Of a DNA stretch of 64,000 nucleotides, positions 8,965-18,541 are shown one piece after another (position 1 is the first letter of the stretch; each line of letters begins with the position of its first letter). Both the position numbers and the translations under genes were made by a program. This DNA comes from Gemmatimonadaceae bacterium (lineage in GTDB: Bacteria > Gemmatimonadota > Gemmatimonadetes > Gemmatimonadales > Gemmatimonadaceae), in assembly GCA_020846935.1 (NCBI GenBank), contig JADLCY010000013.1:124001-188000 (forward strand). Reading direction: 5' to 3'. The notes below the pieces were generated by a model. The model worked only from the letters and a program-made list of their open reading frames with translations. It was not told the DNA's origin and did no database searches.

Positions 8965-10224
8965 TCAAAAGAAGTCCTGCAACCACGTCTTCACCCGCTG
9001 GGCCAGCTTGTCCACATTGGGGGCCGCCAGCGCCACGCGACGCCCGCCCACCGTCGCGCTCCCCAGCGCCAGGCGGTTCGCCGCGTACAGCGTCAGGCCC
9101 ACCGCCGTCGAGTACCGCGGCGCCTCCACCGCGTCCGCAAGGCCACTCAACTGTTCCGATGGAACGCCCACGCGCACACCCGTGCCGAACACCTCGGCCG
9201 CCAGCTCCCCCACGCCGGGGTGCGCCGCGACGCCACCCGTCAGCACGATTCCCGCGCTCAGCCGACCGGCAAATCCCGCCGTATCGATCTCGCGAATGAC
9301 GTGATCGAAGATCTCGTCCACTCGTTGATGGATGATGTGCGCCAGCAGCTCCCGCGGCACCTGCCGCTCGCCCTGCGCCGCCGTCCCCGGCAACGAAATC
9401 ACTTCCGACGGGTCGACGAGCGGCTCGTACGCGCAGCCGTAGCGCTCCTTGATTCGCTCGGCGTCCACCTGGGTGAGACCCAACCCGTGCACGATGTCGT
9501 TGGTGACGTTGTTCCCCCCCAGGGCAATGGTACCCAGGTGGCGGATCTTTGCCTCGTGGAACACCGCCACGTCCGTGGTCCCGGCGCCCATCTCGATCAC
9601 GGCCACACCGAGTTCGCGTTCGTCGTCGGTGAGAACGGCCAGTGAGCTCGCCAGAGGCTTCACCACGAACTCCGCCACATGGTAGCCGGCTCGCTCGACG
9701 GCCTTGCGGAGGTTGCTGGCCGGCGACTGACCGATCGACACGAGGTACATCTCCGTCTCGAGCCGGGTCCCCAGCATGCCGACCGGGTCACGAACGCCTT
9801 CGTGCTTGTCGACCGTGTACTCCTGCGGAATGGCGTGCAGCAACTCACGGTCCGGAGGGATCGATTGCGCGCGCGCCACCGCGTTGGCGCGATCCACGTC
9901 GGCCTTGCCGATTTCATCGCCGGACACGGCGACGATGCCCTTGGAGGTCATCGCCTGCACGTGTTCGCCGGTGATCCCGACGTAACACGCCTCGACCTTC
10001 GCGCCCGCCATTTGCTCGGCGTCCGTCATGGCCTTGCGAATCGACTGCGTGGTCTCCTCGATGTCGGACACGACGCCGCGTCGCAGCCCGGTCGTCCGCG
10101 CCTGACCGAGGCCAAGCACCTTGATGCCGGGACGACGCGGCAGGTCGCCCACGACCTCGCCGATGATCACGGTAGTCTTGGCCGACCCGATGTCGAGTCC
10201 GGCGACGAGTCGTTCGGCGTTCAT
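8965..10224 (-). CDS. ftsA: Cell division protein FtsA
   Basis: FtsA is the actin-like ATPase that tethers FtsZ to the membrane and recruits late divisome proteins. The 419-residue protein has the phosphate-1 motif GLDIGSAKT near residues 9-17, the SHS2/1C insertion in the first third, the phosphate-2 motif EMGAGTTDV near 210 and the adenosine motif GIVLTGGVA near 325. The last residues (KLAQRVKTWLQDFF) form the amphipathic membrane-targeting helix. Its start overlaps the ftsQ stop by four bases. It is the last gene of the contiguous dcw run before the ftsZ gap. Confidence 0.97.
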   Translation of the reverse strand: MNAERLVAGLDIGSAKTTVIIGEVVGDLPRRPGIKVLGLGQARTTGLRRGVVSDIEETTQSIRKAMTDAEQMAGAKVEACYVGITGEHVQAMTSKGIVAVSGDEIGKADVDRANAVARAQSIPPDRELLHAIPQEYTVDKHEGVRDPVGMLGTRLETEMYLVSIGQSPASNLRKAVERAGYHVAEFVVKPLASSLAVLTDDERELGVAVIEMGAGTTDVAVFHEAKIRHLGTIALGGNNVTNDIVHGLGLTQVDAERIKERYGCAYEPLVDPSEVISLPGTAAQGERQVPRELLAHIIHQRVDEIFDHVIREIDTAGFAGRLSAGIVLTGGVAAHPGVGELAAEVFGTGVRVGVPSEQLSGLADAVEAPRYSTAVGLTLYAANRLALGSATVGGRRVALAAPNVDKLAQRVKTWLQDFF

Positions 10225-10943
10225 GGGAGGCGGACGATGACTTGGTCCTTGAAGCGAAGATCCAGCTCGGCGGGCACAATGCGCTGGCGCGCCAGGTCGC
10301 GCCGAACGGAAGATAGCTCGTCGAAGCGTTCGACGACGAGTCCGCGCAACGCCAACACGGGAACGTCCAGCAGCATCACGCGCAACTGGTCTCGACCCAC
10401 GAACCGAATCTCCGACACCTGCGCGTACATGGAGGGATTGTCGGCCTTGAGATCAGCGAGCAGACGAAAGATCGCCGTGTCCGCGCGCTCGACGATCGGC
10501 AGGTCGGTGACCACGCGCGCGGGATCGAGTGGCAGCGCGCGCCCCGACTCCTCATACGCCCGCATGCCTCGCGGCGCCGGGACCAGGGCGATCGGTTCGT
10601 TCTCGACGATCTCCATGACCAGTTTGTTCGGGAGCCAGCGACGCAGGGTCGCCGAGCGGACCTGCGGATGTCGTTCGACGCGCGCCTCCAGCGAGTCGAG
10701 TGGCATCCAGATCGACGTGAGCGTGTCGACGCGAAGGCGAGCCACCAGCTCGGCCGGCCGCGTGTAGCGCGTCCCGCGTACGTCCACTGACCGGACGCGG
10801 AAGAACGCGAGCGATCGCCCCCACCAGGGGATGGTGAGCACCGTGATCAGCAGGAGCGCCATCGCGGCGGCCGCCAGCCGTCGTCCCCACCGCGGCCCCG
10901 GGGAAGCCGAGTCCCGGGCGGACTCGGGTGCGTCGCTCGTCAT
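10221..10943 (-). CDS. ftsQ: Cell division protein FtsQ
   Basis: FtsQ is a bitopic divisome scaffold linking cytoplasmic and periplasmic division proteins. The 240-residue protein has a short cytoplasmic tail, one membrane helix at about 26-44, a POTRA domain beginning with VRSVDVRGTRYT near residue 50, and the FtsQ/DivIB beta domain containing LPNKLVMEIVENEP near 105-118. It overlaps ftsA by four bases and murC by four bases, so translation is probably coupled. In many bacteria murB and ddl lie between murC and ftsQ; both are missing here. Confidence 0.93.
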   Translation of the reverse strand: MTSDAPESARDSASPGPRWGRRLAAAAMALLLITVLTIPWWGRSLAFFRVRSVDVRGTRYTRPAELVARLRVDTLTSIWMPLDSLEARVERHPQVRSATLRRWLPNKLVMEIVENEPIALVPAPRGMRAYEESGRALPLDPARVVTDLPIVERADTAIFRLLADLKADNPSMYAQVSEIRFVGRDQLRVMLLDVPVLALRGLVVERFDELSSVRRDLARQRIVPAELDLRFKDQVIVRLP

Positions 10944-12328
10944 CCGCCGCGTGGCGCGGCGAGCCGCGCCAGCAGTTCGGGTCCGGTCCGCGTGATGTCA
11001 CCGGCTCCCATCGTCAACACGACGTCGCCCTCGCGGACCTCGCCGACCAGTGCCGCCGCCAGGTCCGCTCGCGCGCCGCGCCAGACGGGCCCACGGCCCC
11101 TCTCCATCAGGCGTGAGGCAATCAGATCGGACGTCACGCCGGGGATCGCCCGCTCACGCGCGGGGTAGATGTCGGCCAGGTAGCAGGCATCGGCGATCGC
11201 GAGCGCGTCGCCGAACTGCGACGCAAAATCCCGCGTGCGCGAATACAGGTGCGGCTGGAACGCGACGACGACGCGTCGGCCCGGGAACGCGGCACGCGCG
11301 GCGTCGAGGGTTGCGGCGACTTCGGTCGGATGGTGTGCGTAGTCATCCACCACGTCCACGCCCGCGGCGCGGCCGAGCCGCTGAAAGCGGCGTTCGACGC
11401 CGCTGAAGGCCTCGAGCCCGGCGCGCATCGCCTCGAGCGTCGCGCCTGACGCGAGGCCGGACGCGATCGCCGCAAGTGCGTTGCGCACGTTGTGCAGCCC
11501 GGGTACACGCAACACGACGTCGCCCAGACACTCGCCGTCGAAGTACACCGCCACCGCGGTACGGCCGTCGACCAGCGTCGAGGGCACGCCGCGCACCCGC
11601 GTGTTGGCCTCGCCCAGTCCGTAGCGCAGTACCTGCGCCCCACCGGTGACGGCGAGGCTCGCGGCGCCCGGATCGTCGTCGCAGAGCACGACCGTATGCG
11701 CCGGTCCGGCAAACTGCACAAAGGCGCTCCGGATATCATCGAGATCGCGATAGATGTCGAGGTGATCGGCTTCGACGTTCGTGATCACCGCCACGGTGGG
11801 GCGCAAGGCGAGAAAGGAGCGATCGTACTCATCGGCTTCGACGACGAACACCGAGTCACCACCGAGGCGCAGGTTGCCGCCCCACGCGCCCACACGACCT
11901 CCCACGATGCCCGTGGGTGCAAGGCCCGCGGCGGCGAGCGCTTCGGTGGTCATGACGGTGGTGGTCGTCTTGCCGTGCGTGCCGGCGATGGCCACCACCC
12001 GACCTGCGTTCACGACCTCGCCCAGGGCCTCGGCGCGCCGGATGACGGGGACGTTGGCCGCGCGCGCCGCGTCCAGCTCGGGATGCGATCGAGGCACGGC
12101 GGAGGTCACCACCACCGCGCGCGCGCCCGCCACATGCCGCGGATCGTGTCCGGTCTCGATCGCAACGCCGAGCGCCGCAAGGTCCGTCGCGCCCGCCGCC
12201 TGACTGTCACACCCGCTCACGCGCACGCCGCGCCGAACGAACAACTCGGCGAGCGCGCTCATGCCGGCGCCAGCGATCCCCATGAAGTGCACAGGGCGTG
12301 GATCTGAGGGATCGAGAAGGCTCGTCAC
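10940..12328 (-). CDS. murC: UDP-N-acetylmuramate--L-alanine ligase MurC
   Basis: MurC adds L-alanine to UDP-MurNAc, the first amino acid of the peptidoglycan stem. The protein has an N-terminal Rossmann region with HFMGIAGAGMS at about 14-24, the ATP-binding GTHGKTTT at 116-123, and the central and C-terminal Mur ligase domains. The frame is open to 12634, but that extension overlaps murG and does not look like MurC. I chose the GTG at 12328, which gives 462 residues, a normal length. No good ribosome-binding site is seen, so the start could be a few codons off. Confidence 0.95.
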   Translation of the reverse strand: MTSLLDPSDPRPVHFMGIAGAGMSALAELFVRRGVRVSGCDSQAAGATDLAALGVAIETGHDPRHVAGARAVVVTSAVPRSHPELDAARAANVPVIRRAEALGEVVNAGRVVAIAGTHGKTTTTVMTTEALAAAGLAPTGIVGGRVGAWGGNLRLGGDSVFVVEADEYDRSFLALRPTVAVITNVEADHLDIYRDLDDIRSAFVQFAGPAHTVVLCDDDPGAASLAVTGGAQVLRYGLGEANTRVRGVPSTLVDGRTAVAVYFDGECLGDVVLRVPGLHNVRNALAAIASGLASGATLEAMRAGLEAFSGVERRFQRLGRAAGVDVVDDYAHHPTEVAATLDAARAAFPGRRVVVAFQPHLYSRTRDFASQFGDALAIADACYLADIYPARERAIPGVTSDLIASRLMERGRGPVWRGARADLAAALVGEVREGDVVLTMGAGDITRTGPELLARLAAPRGG

Positions 12329-12357
12329 CGTGGGCAATCTACGTGCGGTGTCATGGA

Positions 12358-13455
12358 TCAGACGCGGCTCCGCAGCAACACGTCGAGGCGCGTGGCAATC
12401 ACGTGCGCGGCGTCGGGCCGCGCACGGCGCAGCGCGCCCTCGGTGAGCTCGCGGCGGCGTGCGGGGTTGGAACTCAGGCTCTGCACGAAGGCATTGAGGG
12501 CGGCCGGCGTGGCCTCCCTTTCCGAAATCCACGCGGCGGCCCCGGCGTCGCCGAGCGCGCGAGCGTTGGCCGTCTGGTGATCGGCCGCCGCCGTCGGTAA
12601 CGGGACCAGGTACATGGGGATGCCCCACGCGCACAACTCGGCGGTGATCGAGCCGGCGCGCGACACGGCCACGTCGGCGGCCGCGTATGCCTCCGCGATC
12701 GGGGCGAGATACGGCCGCACGCGTACCGTCGACGATTCGCGGCCCGCATGGCCTGTGTAGTGTGCCTTGCCCGTTCCCCAGATCACGCCGACTCCTGGCG
12801 GCAGCCCACCGGCGATCCAGGCGTCAACGAGCGCATTGAGGGCAGCCGACCCCTGTGAGCCACCGACCACCAGCGCGACGGTCGTCACCGTCGCATCGAA
12901 GCCCCACTCGGCACGGGCAGCGCCGCGATCCGGGCGCGGCGCCGGCGGTGGTTCGATCGGGTTGCCCACGTCGATCACGCGTTCGCGTACCTGCCCAGGC
13001 AAGCGCCTGGCAACCTCCGGAAAGCTGGCGTAGATCTCGCGGGCCCATCGGGAGAACCAGACGACGGTCTTGCCGGGGAAGGCATTGGATTCCTGCAGCA
13101 CAAACGGAATGCCGCGCACGCGCGCATACGCCAGCGTCGCGCTCGACGCGTAGCCTCCGGTGGCCACGACCAGGCGCGGACGTTCGCTGGCCGCGAGTCC
13201 GGCAACGGTGCGCCAGCCACTCACGAGGCCACGCAGCGTCGCCACATTGCGCCACGGCGCCGCGCGGTAGAGCGGATACAGGTCGAGCAACGTGTGCGGG
13301 AATCCGGTCGACGGGAGGACATCCCGCTCCAGTCCGCGCCGGGCCCCAATGAAGTGCGGCTCCACGTCCGGCCGGACCTGCACGAGCGCGCGTGCGATCG
13401 CCAGCGCCGGATACAGGTGTCCGCCCGTTCCGCCTCCGGTAAAGAAGACCCGCAC
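12358..13455 (-). CDS. murG: UDP-GlcNAc:lipid I N-acetylglucosaminyltransferase MurG
   Basis: MurG transfers GlcNAc onto lipid I to make lipid II on the inner face of the cytoplasmic membrane. The 365-residue GT28 protein carries the N-terminal glycine loop GGGTGGH at 7-13, a second glycine-rich loop at VVGGSQGSAALN near 205-215, and the UDP-GlcNAc-binding region RAGSITAELCAWGIP near 275. It sits immediately downstream of ftsW. This is the usual order. Confidence 0.97.
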   Translation of the reverse strand: MRVFFTGGGTGGHLYPALAIARALVQVRPDVEPHFIGARRGLERDVLPSTGFPHTLLDLYPLYRAAPWRNVATLRGLVSGWRTVAGLAASERPRLVVATGGYASSATLAYARVRGIPFVLQESNAFPGKTVVWFSRWAREIYASFPEVARRLPGQVRERVIDVGNPIEPPPAPRPDRGAARAEWGFDATVTTVALVVGGSQGSAALNALVDAWIAGGLPPGVGVIWGTGKAHYTGHAGRESSTVRVRPYLAPIAEAYAAADVAVSRAGSITAELCAWGIPMYLVPLPTAAADHQTANARALGDAGAAAWISEREATPAALNAFVQSLSSNPARRRELTEGALRRARPDAAHVIATRLDVLLRSRV

Positions 13456-14616
13456 TCAGCTCGCGCCGGCCGAAGGGTCCGTGGCCGCCGCGCCGTAGAT
13501 GCGCTCGCGGGCGCTGCCGATGTTCACCAGGATGCCGGTCACCAGAAAGGTCAGCACCAGGTTCGAGCGGCCATTCGAGAAGAAGGGCAGCGTGAGGCCG
13601 GTGTTGGGCAACAGGTCGATGACCACGCCGAGGTGGACATAGGCCGTGATCGCGACCATGCACGTGAGGCCGAGGGCAACGAGTCGGAGGAACGGCGTTC
13701 GCGCCTGGCGCGCGATGCGGAAGCCAAGCCACGTGTACAACCCGAACGCGAGAATCACCAGCGTGAACCCGATGAACCCCCATTCTTCACCAATGGTCGA
13801 CGCAATGAAGTCGTCCATGCCCATCGGGACCCAACCGTACTGTTGCCGCCCGCTGCCAAATCCGGTCCCCATGAAGCCACCCGAGCCGACCGCAATCAGC
13901 GACTGATACTGCTGGTCGGTGAGCTGCTGCGGCGCCTTGTCGGACCCGATGAAGGACCAGATTCGTGCCAGCGCGTAGTGGCGCTTCTGCAGCTCGTGCC
14001 AAAGGATCGGGGCCGCGAGCACACCGACGGCGATGAAGTGCCCGATGCGCACGTTGGCCGCGAACAGAACGATGCCCATGAGCAGCACGAACATCATCCC
14101 CATCGACAGGTCGGGCTGCACGAATGCGACGGCCGCCAGCACGCCGACCACACCGAGGAAGGCGGGCAGGCCCTTCGACAACCGGCGCATACGCTGCTCT
14201 CCCTTGCGAAGCACCAGCATCGCGGTCCAGACGACCACCGCGATCTTGGCGAACTCCGCCGGCTGCACGGAGCCGTTGAGCAGGAAGCGGCGCGAACCGA
14301 GAATCTGGCGGCCCACGCCGGGAATCAGGGTCGCGATCATGAGCACGATCGCCGTGATCATCATGGGCCACGCCCACTTCTCGAAGCGCTGCGCATCGAC
14401 CTTGGCGGCAATCGCGAAGACGACGACGCCCGCCAGCACGCCGGTCAGCTGCTGGAAGAAGTAGGTGGTGGCCGGAAGCCCCTTCTGCAGGGCAACGAGC
14501 GCGCTCGCGCTGAACAGCGTGGCGAGGCCCAGGGCGGTGAGGATCGCGGTGACGAGCACGAGGGCGCGAGCTTCCGCGCTCATCGCCCAGCGGTCACGAT
14601 GGGACGTGCCGCTCAT
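13456..14616 (-). CDS. ftsW: Peptidoglycan glycosyltransferase FtsW (SEDS family)
   Basis: FtsW is the SEDS polymerase that makes septal glycan strands from lipid II with its partner FtsI, which is encoded in the same cluster. The 386-residue polytopic protein has about ten membrane helices. Family motifs are visible: SVQPAEFAK in the middle, FVQPDLSMG with the conserved catalytic-site Asp near residue 175, and the C-terminal LPFFSNGRSNL signature. Its ATG overlaps the murD end. Its stop is directly adjacent to the murG start. RodA is the alternative, but the dcw context decides for FtsW. Confidence 0.95.
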   Translation of the reverse strand: MSGTSHRDRWAMSAEARALVLVTAILTALGLATLFSASALVALQKGLPATTYFFQQLTGVLAGVVVFAIAAKVDAQRFEKWAWPMMITAIVLMIATLIPGVGRQILGSRRFLLNGSVQPAEFAKIAVVVWTAMLVLRKGEQRMRRLSKGLPAFLGVVGVLAAVAFVQPDLSMGMMFVLLMGIVLFAANVRIGHFIAVGVLAAPILWHELQKRHYALARIWSFIGSDKAPQQLTDQQYQSLIAVGSGGFMGTGFGSGRQQYGWVPMGMDDFIASTIGEEWGFIGFTLVILAFGLYTWLGFRIARQARTPFLRLVALGLTCMVAITAYVHLGVVIDLLPNTGLTLPFFSNGRSNLVLTFLVTGILVNIGSARERIYGAAATDPSAGAS

Positions 14617-15983
14617 GGCCGGCCCAACTCCGCCGCCTGCGCAAAGGCGCGGCCCCGCTCTTCGTAGTTGTTGAACATGTCGTAGGACGAGCAGGCGGGA
14701 GACAGCAGGATGGCGTCTCCCCGGTGCGCCAGTTGGTGCGCCCGGCGCGTGACGGCATGAAAATCCCCCGTGACCTGTTCCACCGGGGCGTTGCCCTGCA
14801 GGTCCCGCAGGATCAGCGGCGCAGCTTCACCATAGGCAATGACGTGGCGACAGTGCCTGGCGATGCCAGCGAGGAGTGCGGTGTACGGCTCGCCCTTGTG
14901 GCGGCCACCGAGCAGCAGCACGGTGGGGCGCGTCATGCTCTCCAGGGCGACCAGCGCGCTCGCCACGTTGGTGGCCTTGGAGTCGTTGATCCATTGCACA
15001 CCGTCGAACTCGCCCACCGGCGCCAGGCGATGCGGCATCGGCTGGAACGAGGAGAGCCCCGCCGCGAGCTTCGCGCGCGCCCCGATGGAGCCGTGTGTGT
15101 CGGACGCCGCGATCACCGCGAGCGCGGCGGCGAGGGCGTTGGCCACGTTGTGGACGCCGAGCAGGTGCAGATCCCGCCTGGCTAACAGCGGCTCATCGGC
15201 CACGATCAGCTCGTCATGCCGACGATCGAGGAACGCGTCGCCGAGTCGACCCGCGGCGCTGAACCGCAGCACGGTGCCGGGCACGCCATCGATCATCGCG
15301 AGCGAGGCGGGATCATCGGCGTTGATGACCCAACGCGATCCGCGTCCGCCGTTGCGAAACAGGAGCGCCTTGTCTGCATAATACGCCTCGAGCGAGGCGT
15401 ATCGGTCGAGATGATCCGGTGCAAGGTTCGTGAGCACACCGACCACCGGCGCCAGCGCCGGTGTGTCGTGCAGCTGGAACGACGACATCTCGAGCGCGAT
15501 CCAGGCTGGCTGCACCTCGCGGATCGCGACGTCGCAGAGCGCCAGCCCGATGTTGCCCGCAGCCTCGGCGTCTTCCCCAATCGCGCGCAACAAGTGCGCG
15601 ATGAGCGCGGTCACGGTCGTCTTGCCGTTGGTCCCCGTCACCGCGATGATGCGCGTATTCGGCAGCGCCGAGAGGCCGACCTCCACCTCACTCACGACCT
15701 CCACGCCGGCATCGCGCGCGCGCACGAGCGGCGGCGCATCGGGAGGGACGCCCGGACTCGCCACGACGACGCGGGCCCCCGCGATGCGATCAAGATCGTG
15801 GCGTCCCGTGTCAGCCTCGGCGCCGGCCGCGCGCACCTGGGCCGCGCGCTCGCGAGTCGACGGCGCATCGGCCGCATCGGACGCGTAGACCTTCGCCCCG
15901 TGGCGCGCGAGCAGCAGCGACGCGGCTGCGCCGCTCTTGCCGAGTCCCACCACCGCAACCTCGCCCAGGGTCCAGTCGCGCAT
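14613..15983 (-). CDS. murD: UDP-N-acetylmuramoyl-L-alanine--D-glutamate ligase MurD
   Basis: MurD adds D-glutamate to UDP-MurNAc-L-Ala. The ATP loop GTNGKTT is at 117-123 and the N-terminal uracil-binding Rossmann motif VVGLGKSG at 11-18. The C-terminal domain contains NDSKATN and LLLGGRHKGE, both typical of MurD. The frame extends to 16355, but that part overlaps mraY; homology begins at the ATG at 15983, giving 456 residues and a 5-base gap after mraY. The stop overlaps the ftsW start as ATGA. A rare TTA leucine codon occurs near 15181. Confidence 0.96.
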   Translation of the reverse strand: MRDWTLGEVAVVGLGKSGAAASLLLARHGAKVYASDAADAPSTRERAAQVRAAGAEADTGRHDLDRIAGARVVVASPGVPPDAPPLVRARDAGVEVVSEVEVGLSALPNTRIIAVTGTNGKTTVTALIAHLLRAIGEDAEAAGNIGLALCDVAIREVQPAWIALEMSSFQLHDTPALAPVVGVLTNLAPDHLDRYASLEAYYADKALLFRNGGRGSRWVINADDPASLAMIDGVPGTVLRFSAAGRLGDAFLDRRHDELIVADEPLLARRDLHLLGVHNVANALAAALAVIAASDTHGSIGARAKLAAGLSSFQPMPHRLAPVGEFDGVQWINDSKATNVASALVALESMTRPTVLLLGGRHKGEPYTALLAGIARHCRHVIAYGEAAPLILRDLQGNAPVEQVTGDFHAVTRRAHQLAHRGDAILLSPACSSYDMFNNYEERGRAFAQAAELGRP

Positions 15984-15988
15984 CGGCG

Positions 15989-17140
15989 TCACCGCAGCTT
16001 GAGCGTGGCCAGCGCGACGAAGGCGCAGAAGATCCCGAGGATCCAGAACCGCACCACGACCTGTGACTCCTTCCAGCCCTTGAGTTCGAAATGATGGTGG
16101 ACCGGCGCACGCAGAAAGACCCGGTTCGCCTTCGCGTACTCGACGCCAAACCGGGCCTTGCGGTACTTGAACATGGTCCGCTGGAGGATCACCGACACGG
16201 TCTCCATCGCGAACACACCGCCCACGAACAGCAGGAGAAACTCGCTCTTCAGCAGCACGGCGATCGCGCCCAGCGCGCCGCCGAGCGCGAGCGAGCCGGT
16301 GTCTCCCATGAAGACCTGGGCCGGATACGTGTTGTACCACAGGAACCCGATACACGCACCGACCATCGACAGGCAGAAGATGGTCAGTTCGCCGGACCCG
16401 CGCAGGTAGAATAGTTGCAGGTAGGCGCTCGCGTCGATGCGACCCATCACGTAGGCGAAGAAGGCGAACGTGGTGATCGCAATCGCGCAGAGCCCCGCGG
16501 CCAGGCCGTCGAGGCCGTCAGTGAGGTTCACCGAGTTGGAAACGCCGGTGATGATGAACGTCACCCACGGCACGTAGATCCATCCGAGGCCCACGGTGAG
16601 CGGCACCAGCAGCACGTTCTTGAGGAACGGGATCGTGGTGGACGCGCCGGGGAGGTCGGACACGGGCCAGAGCCAGAGGATGAGCGCCAGCAGGAAGCCG
16701 ATGCCCACCTGCCCGGCGAGCTTGTAGCGCTCCACCAGCCCTTCGTTCTTCTTGCCTTCCCGCTTCTGTTTGAGCTTGAGGTAGTCGTCGAGGAATCCGA
16801 TGCCGCCCATCCACACGGTGACGAGCAGCGCCAGCGCGACGTAGCGCTGGTTGTCGAACCGCGCCCAGAGCAGCGTGGGGATGACGCCGCAGGCCAGGAT
16901 GATCAGGCCACCCATGGTCGGCGTGTCACCCTTGGCCTGGTGCGTGTCGGGTGTGCCCTCGCGCACCACCTGCCGCACCCGCAGCGCCTGCAGGCGGCGG
17001 ATGAGGGGCGGCCCGAACACGAACGTGAGGAGCAGCGCGGTGACCGCCGCCGCCGCCGCTCGCACCGAGATGTAGGTGATGAGCCGCAGGGGCGGAACGT
17101 CGTCGAGGAACCGGCTGAGCAGGAAATAGAGCAAGGCGTG
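15989..17140 (-). CDS. mraY: Phospho-MurNAc-pentapeptide transferase MraY
   Basis: MraY transfers phospho-MurNAc-pentapeptide to undecaprenyl phosphate, forming lipid I. It has about ten membrane helices. Family motifs include GTPDTHQAKGDTPTMGG near residues 63-79, the Asp-rich FLDDYLKLK and NLTDGLDGLAAG, and the C-terminal APVHHHFELKGW. I chose the TTG at 17140 because it puts LLYFLLSRF where other MraY proteins begin (MLY-LL). A TTG at 17158, directly after the murF stop, would add six residues. No strong ribosome-binding site is seen for either. Confidence 0.94.
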   Translation of the reverse strand, partial: HALLYFLLSRFLDDVPPLRLITYISVRAAAAAVTALLLTFVFGPPLIRRLQALRVRQVVREGTPDTHQAKGDTPTMGGLIILACGVIPTLLWARFDNQRYVALALLVTVWMGGIGFLDDYLKLKQKREGKKNEGLVERYKLAGQVGIGFLLALILWLWPVSDLPGASTTIPFLKNVLLVPLTVGLGWIYVPWVTFIITGVSNSVNLTDGLDGLAAGLCAIAITTFAFFAYVMGRIDASAYLQLFYLRGSGELTIFCLSMVGACIGFLWYNTYPAQVFMGDTGSLALGGALGAIAVLLKSEFLLLFVGGVFAMETVSVILQRTMFKYRKARFGVEYAKANRVFLRAPVHHHFELKGWKESQVVVRFWILGIFCAFVALATLKLR

Positions 17141-17158
17141 ATGTGGTCGGCGGTCCAA

Positions 17159-18541
17159 TCAGTGTGCGGCGGCCGGTTCCACCGGCACTCCCGCGCGCTC
17201 CTGCAATCTCGGTACGAGTCGTTCCAGGCGCGTGCCCCGCGATCCCTTGAGGAGCACCAGCGCATCGGGTGGCAGTCGCGTGGCGAGCAGCGGCCACGCC
17301 GCCTCCGCATCGGTCGCGGAGATGACGCGGGGGTCGCCAGGTGCCACGCGAGCGAACGCGTGCACAAACTCTCCAATGCCAACGATCACCCGGGCGCGTC
17401 CGGCGAGGGCGCGACGCGCAATGTCGTCGTGCAGGTCCGGTCCCTGCGGGCCCAGCTCCAGCATGGATCCCAGCACCACCACGCGCGGCCGTTCGGTCGC
17501 GATCGCGTCGAGTGTCGCCAGCGCCTCGCGGGCTGACGCAGGGTTCGCGTTGTAGGCATCATTGAGCACGAGGAACGGCCCGATGGTTTCGAGGGCGCTC
17601 CGCATCGACGGCGGCCTGAGCGCGGCCATGCCGGCGGCGGCGTCCTCGTCGGCGATGCCGCACGCCCGCGCCACGGCCACGGCAAGCAACGCATTCCGCA
17701 GGTTGTGGAGGCCGACGAACGGCACCGACACCCTCACCTCGGCGAGCGTGAACCAGCCGCGCGCCTCGTCGTCGAGCCCCCACGCGGTCGGGCGCACGTC
17801 ACCCGCGTCGAGCCCCGCCGCGATCACGCGACCGGCCCGCCCACGCGCCGCGTCCACGACCTCGGGCTGCGATGCCGGTGCCACCGCGAGTGGCACGCCG
17901 GCAAACACCGCACTCTCCTCGGCAAGCACGCCGGCCAGCGACCCGAGACCCTCGAGGTGCTCCTCCCCGATGCTGGTGACCACCGCCACGTCGGGACCAA
18001 CGATGGCCTGCAAGGTTGCGACTTCTCCTGGATGATTCGTCCCGATCTCGACCACGGCGACGTCCGCGTGGTCCGGAATGGCGAGCAGCGTCAGCGGAAC
18101 GCCGATGTGGTTGTTCAGGTTGCCCCGGGTCGCATGCACCGAGAGGCGGCCGCCGAGGGCCCCGGCAATGAGCTCACGGGTGCTGGTCTTGCCATTGCTG
18201 CCCGCGACCGCGATCACGGTGCCACCCCACACGCGCCGCCGAAACGACGCGAGTGCTCCGAGCGCTGCGGTGGTATCCCTGACGACGCAGGCGGGCACGC
18301 CGTGCCCTGCGACCGACCTCGGGTCGGATACCACGAGCGCCGACGCGCCCCGCGCCACCACGTCGCTCACGAACGCGTGGCCGTCAAAGTGGTCTCCACG
18401 GAGGGCAACGAAGACGTCGCCAGGCGCCAGCGTGCGCGAGTCCGTATGCACGCGCGCAAGCGGCGTGCTGCCGCGCGGGATTGCCCCCTGCCGCTCTGAC
18501 TGCAACGCGGCCGCCAATCGATCCAGGGTCCAGAAGCTCAC
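17159..18541 (-). CDS. murF: UDP-N-acetylmuramoyl-tripeptide--D-alanyl-D-alanine ligase MurF
   Basis: MurF adds D-Ala-D-Ala to the UDP-MurNAc-tripeptide, finishing the cytoplasmic precursor. The 460-residue protein has the three Mur ligase domains. The ATP loop GSNGKTST is at 114-121, the substrate region includes TRGNLNNHIGVP near 139, and the C-terminal domain contains LNDAYNANPAS. The start is a GTG that overlaps the murE stop as GTGA. The D-Ala-D-Ala ligase Ddl that supplies its substrate is not in this cluster. Confidence 0.96.
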   Translation of the reverse strand: MSFWTLDRLAAALQSERQGAIPRGSTPLARVHTDSRTLAPGDVFVALRGDHFDGHAFVSDVVARGASALVVSDPRSVAGHGVPACVVRDTTAALGALASFRRRVWGGTVIAVAGSNGKTSTRELIAGALGGRLSVHATRGNLNNHIGVPLTLLAIPDHADVAVVEIGTNHPGEVATLQAIVGPDVAVVTSIGEEHLEGLGSLAGVLAEESAVFAGVPLAVAPASQPEVVDAARGRAGRVIAAGLDAGDVRPTAWGLDDEARGWFTLAEVRVSVPFVGLHNLRNALLAVAVARACGIADEDAAAGMAALRPPSMRSALETIGPFLVLNDAYNANPASAREALATLDAIATERPRVVVLGSMLELGPQGPDLHDDIARRALAGRARVIVGIGEFVHAFARVAPGDPRVISATDAEAAWPLLATRLPPDALVLLKGSRGTRLERLVPRLQERAGVPVEPAAAH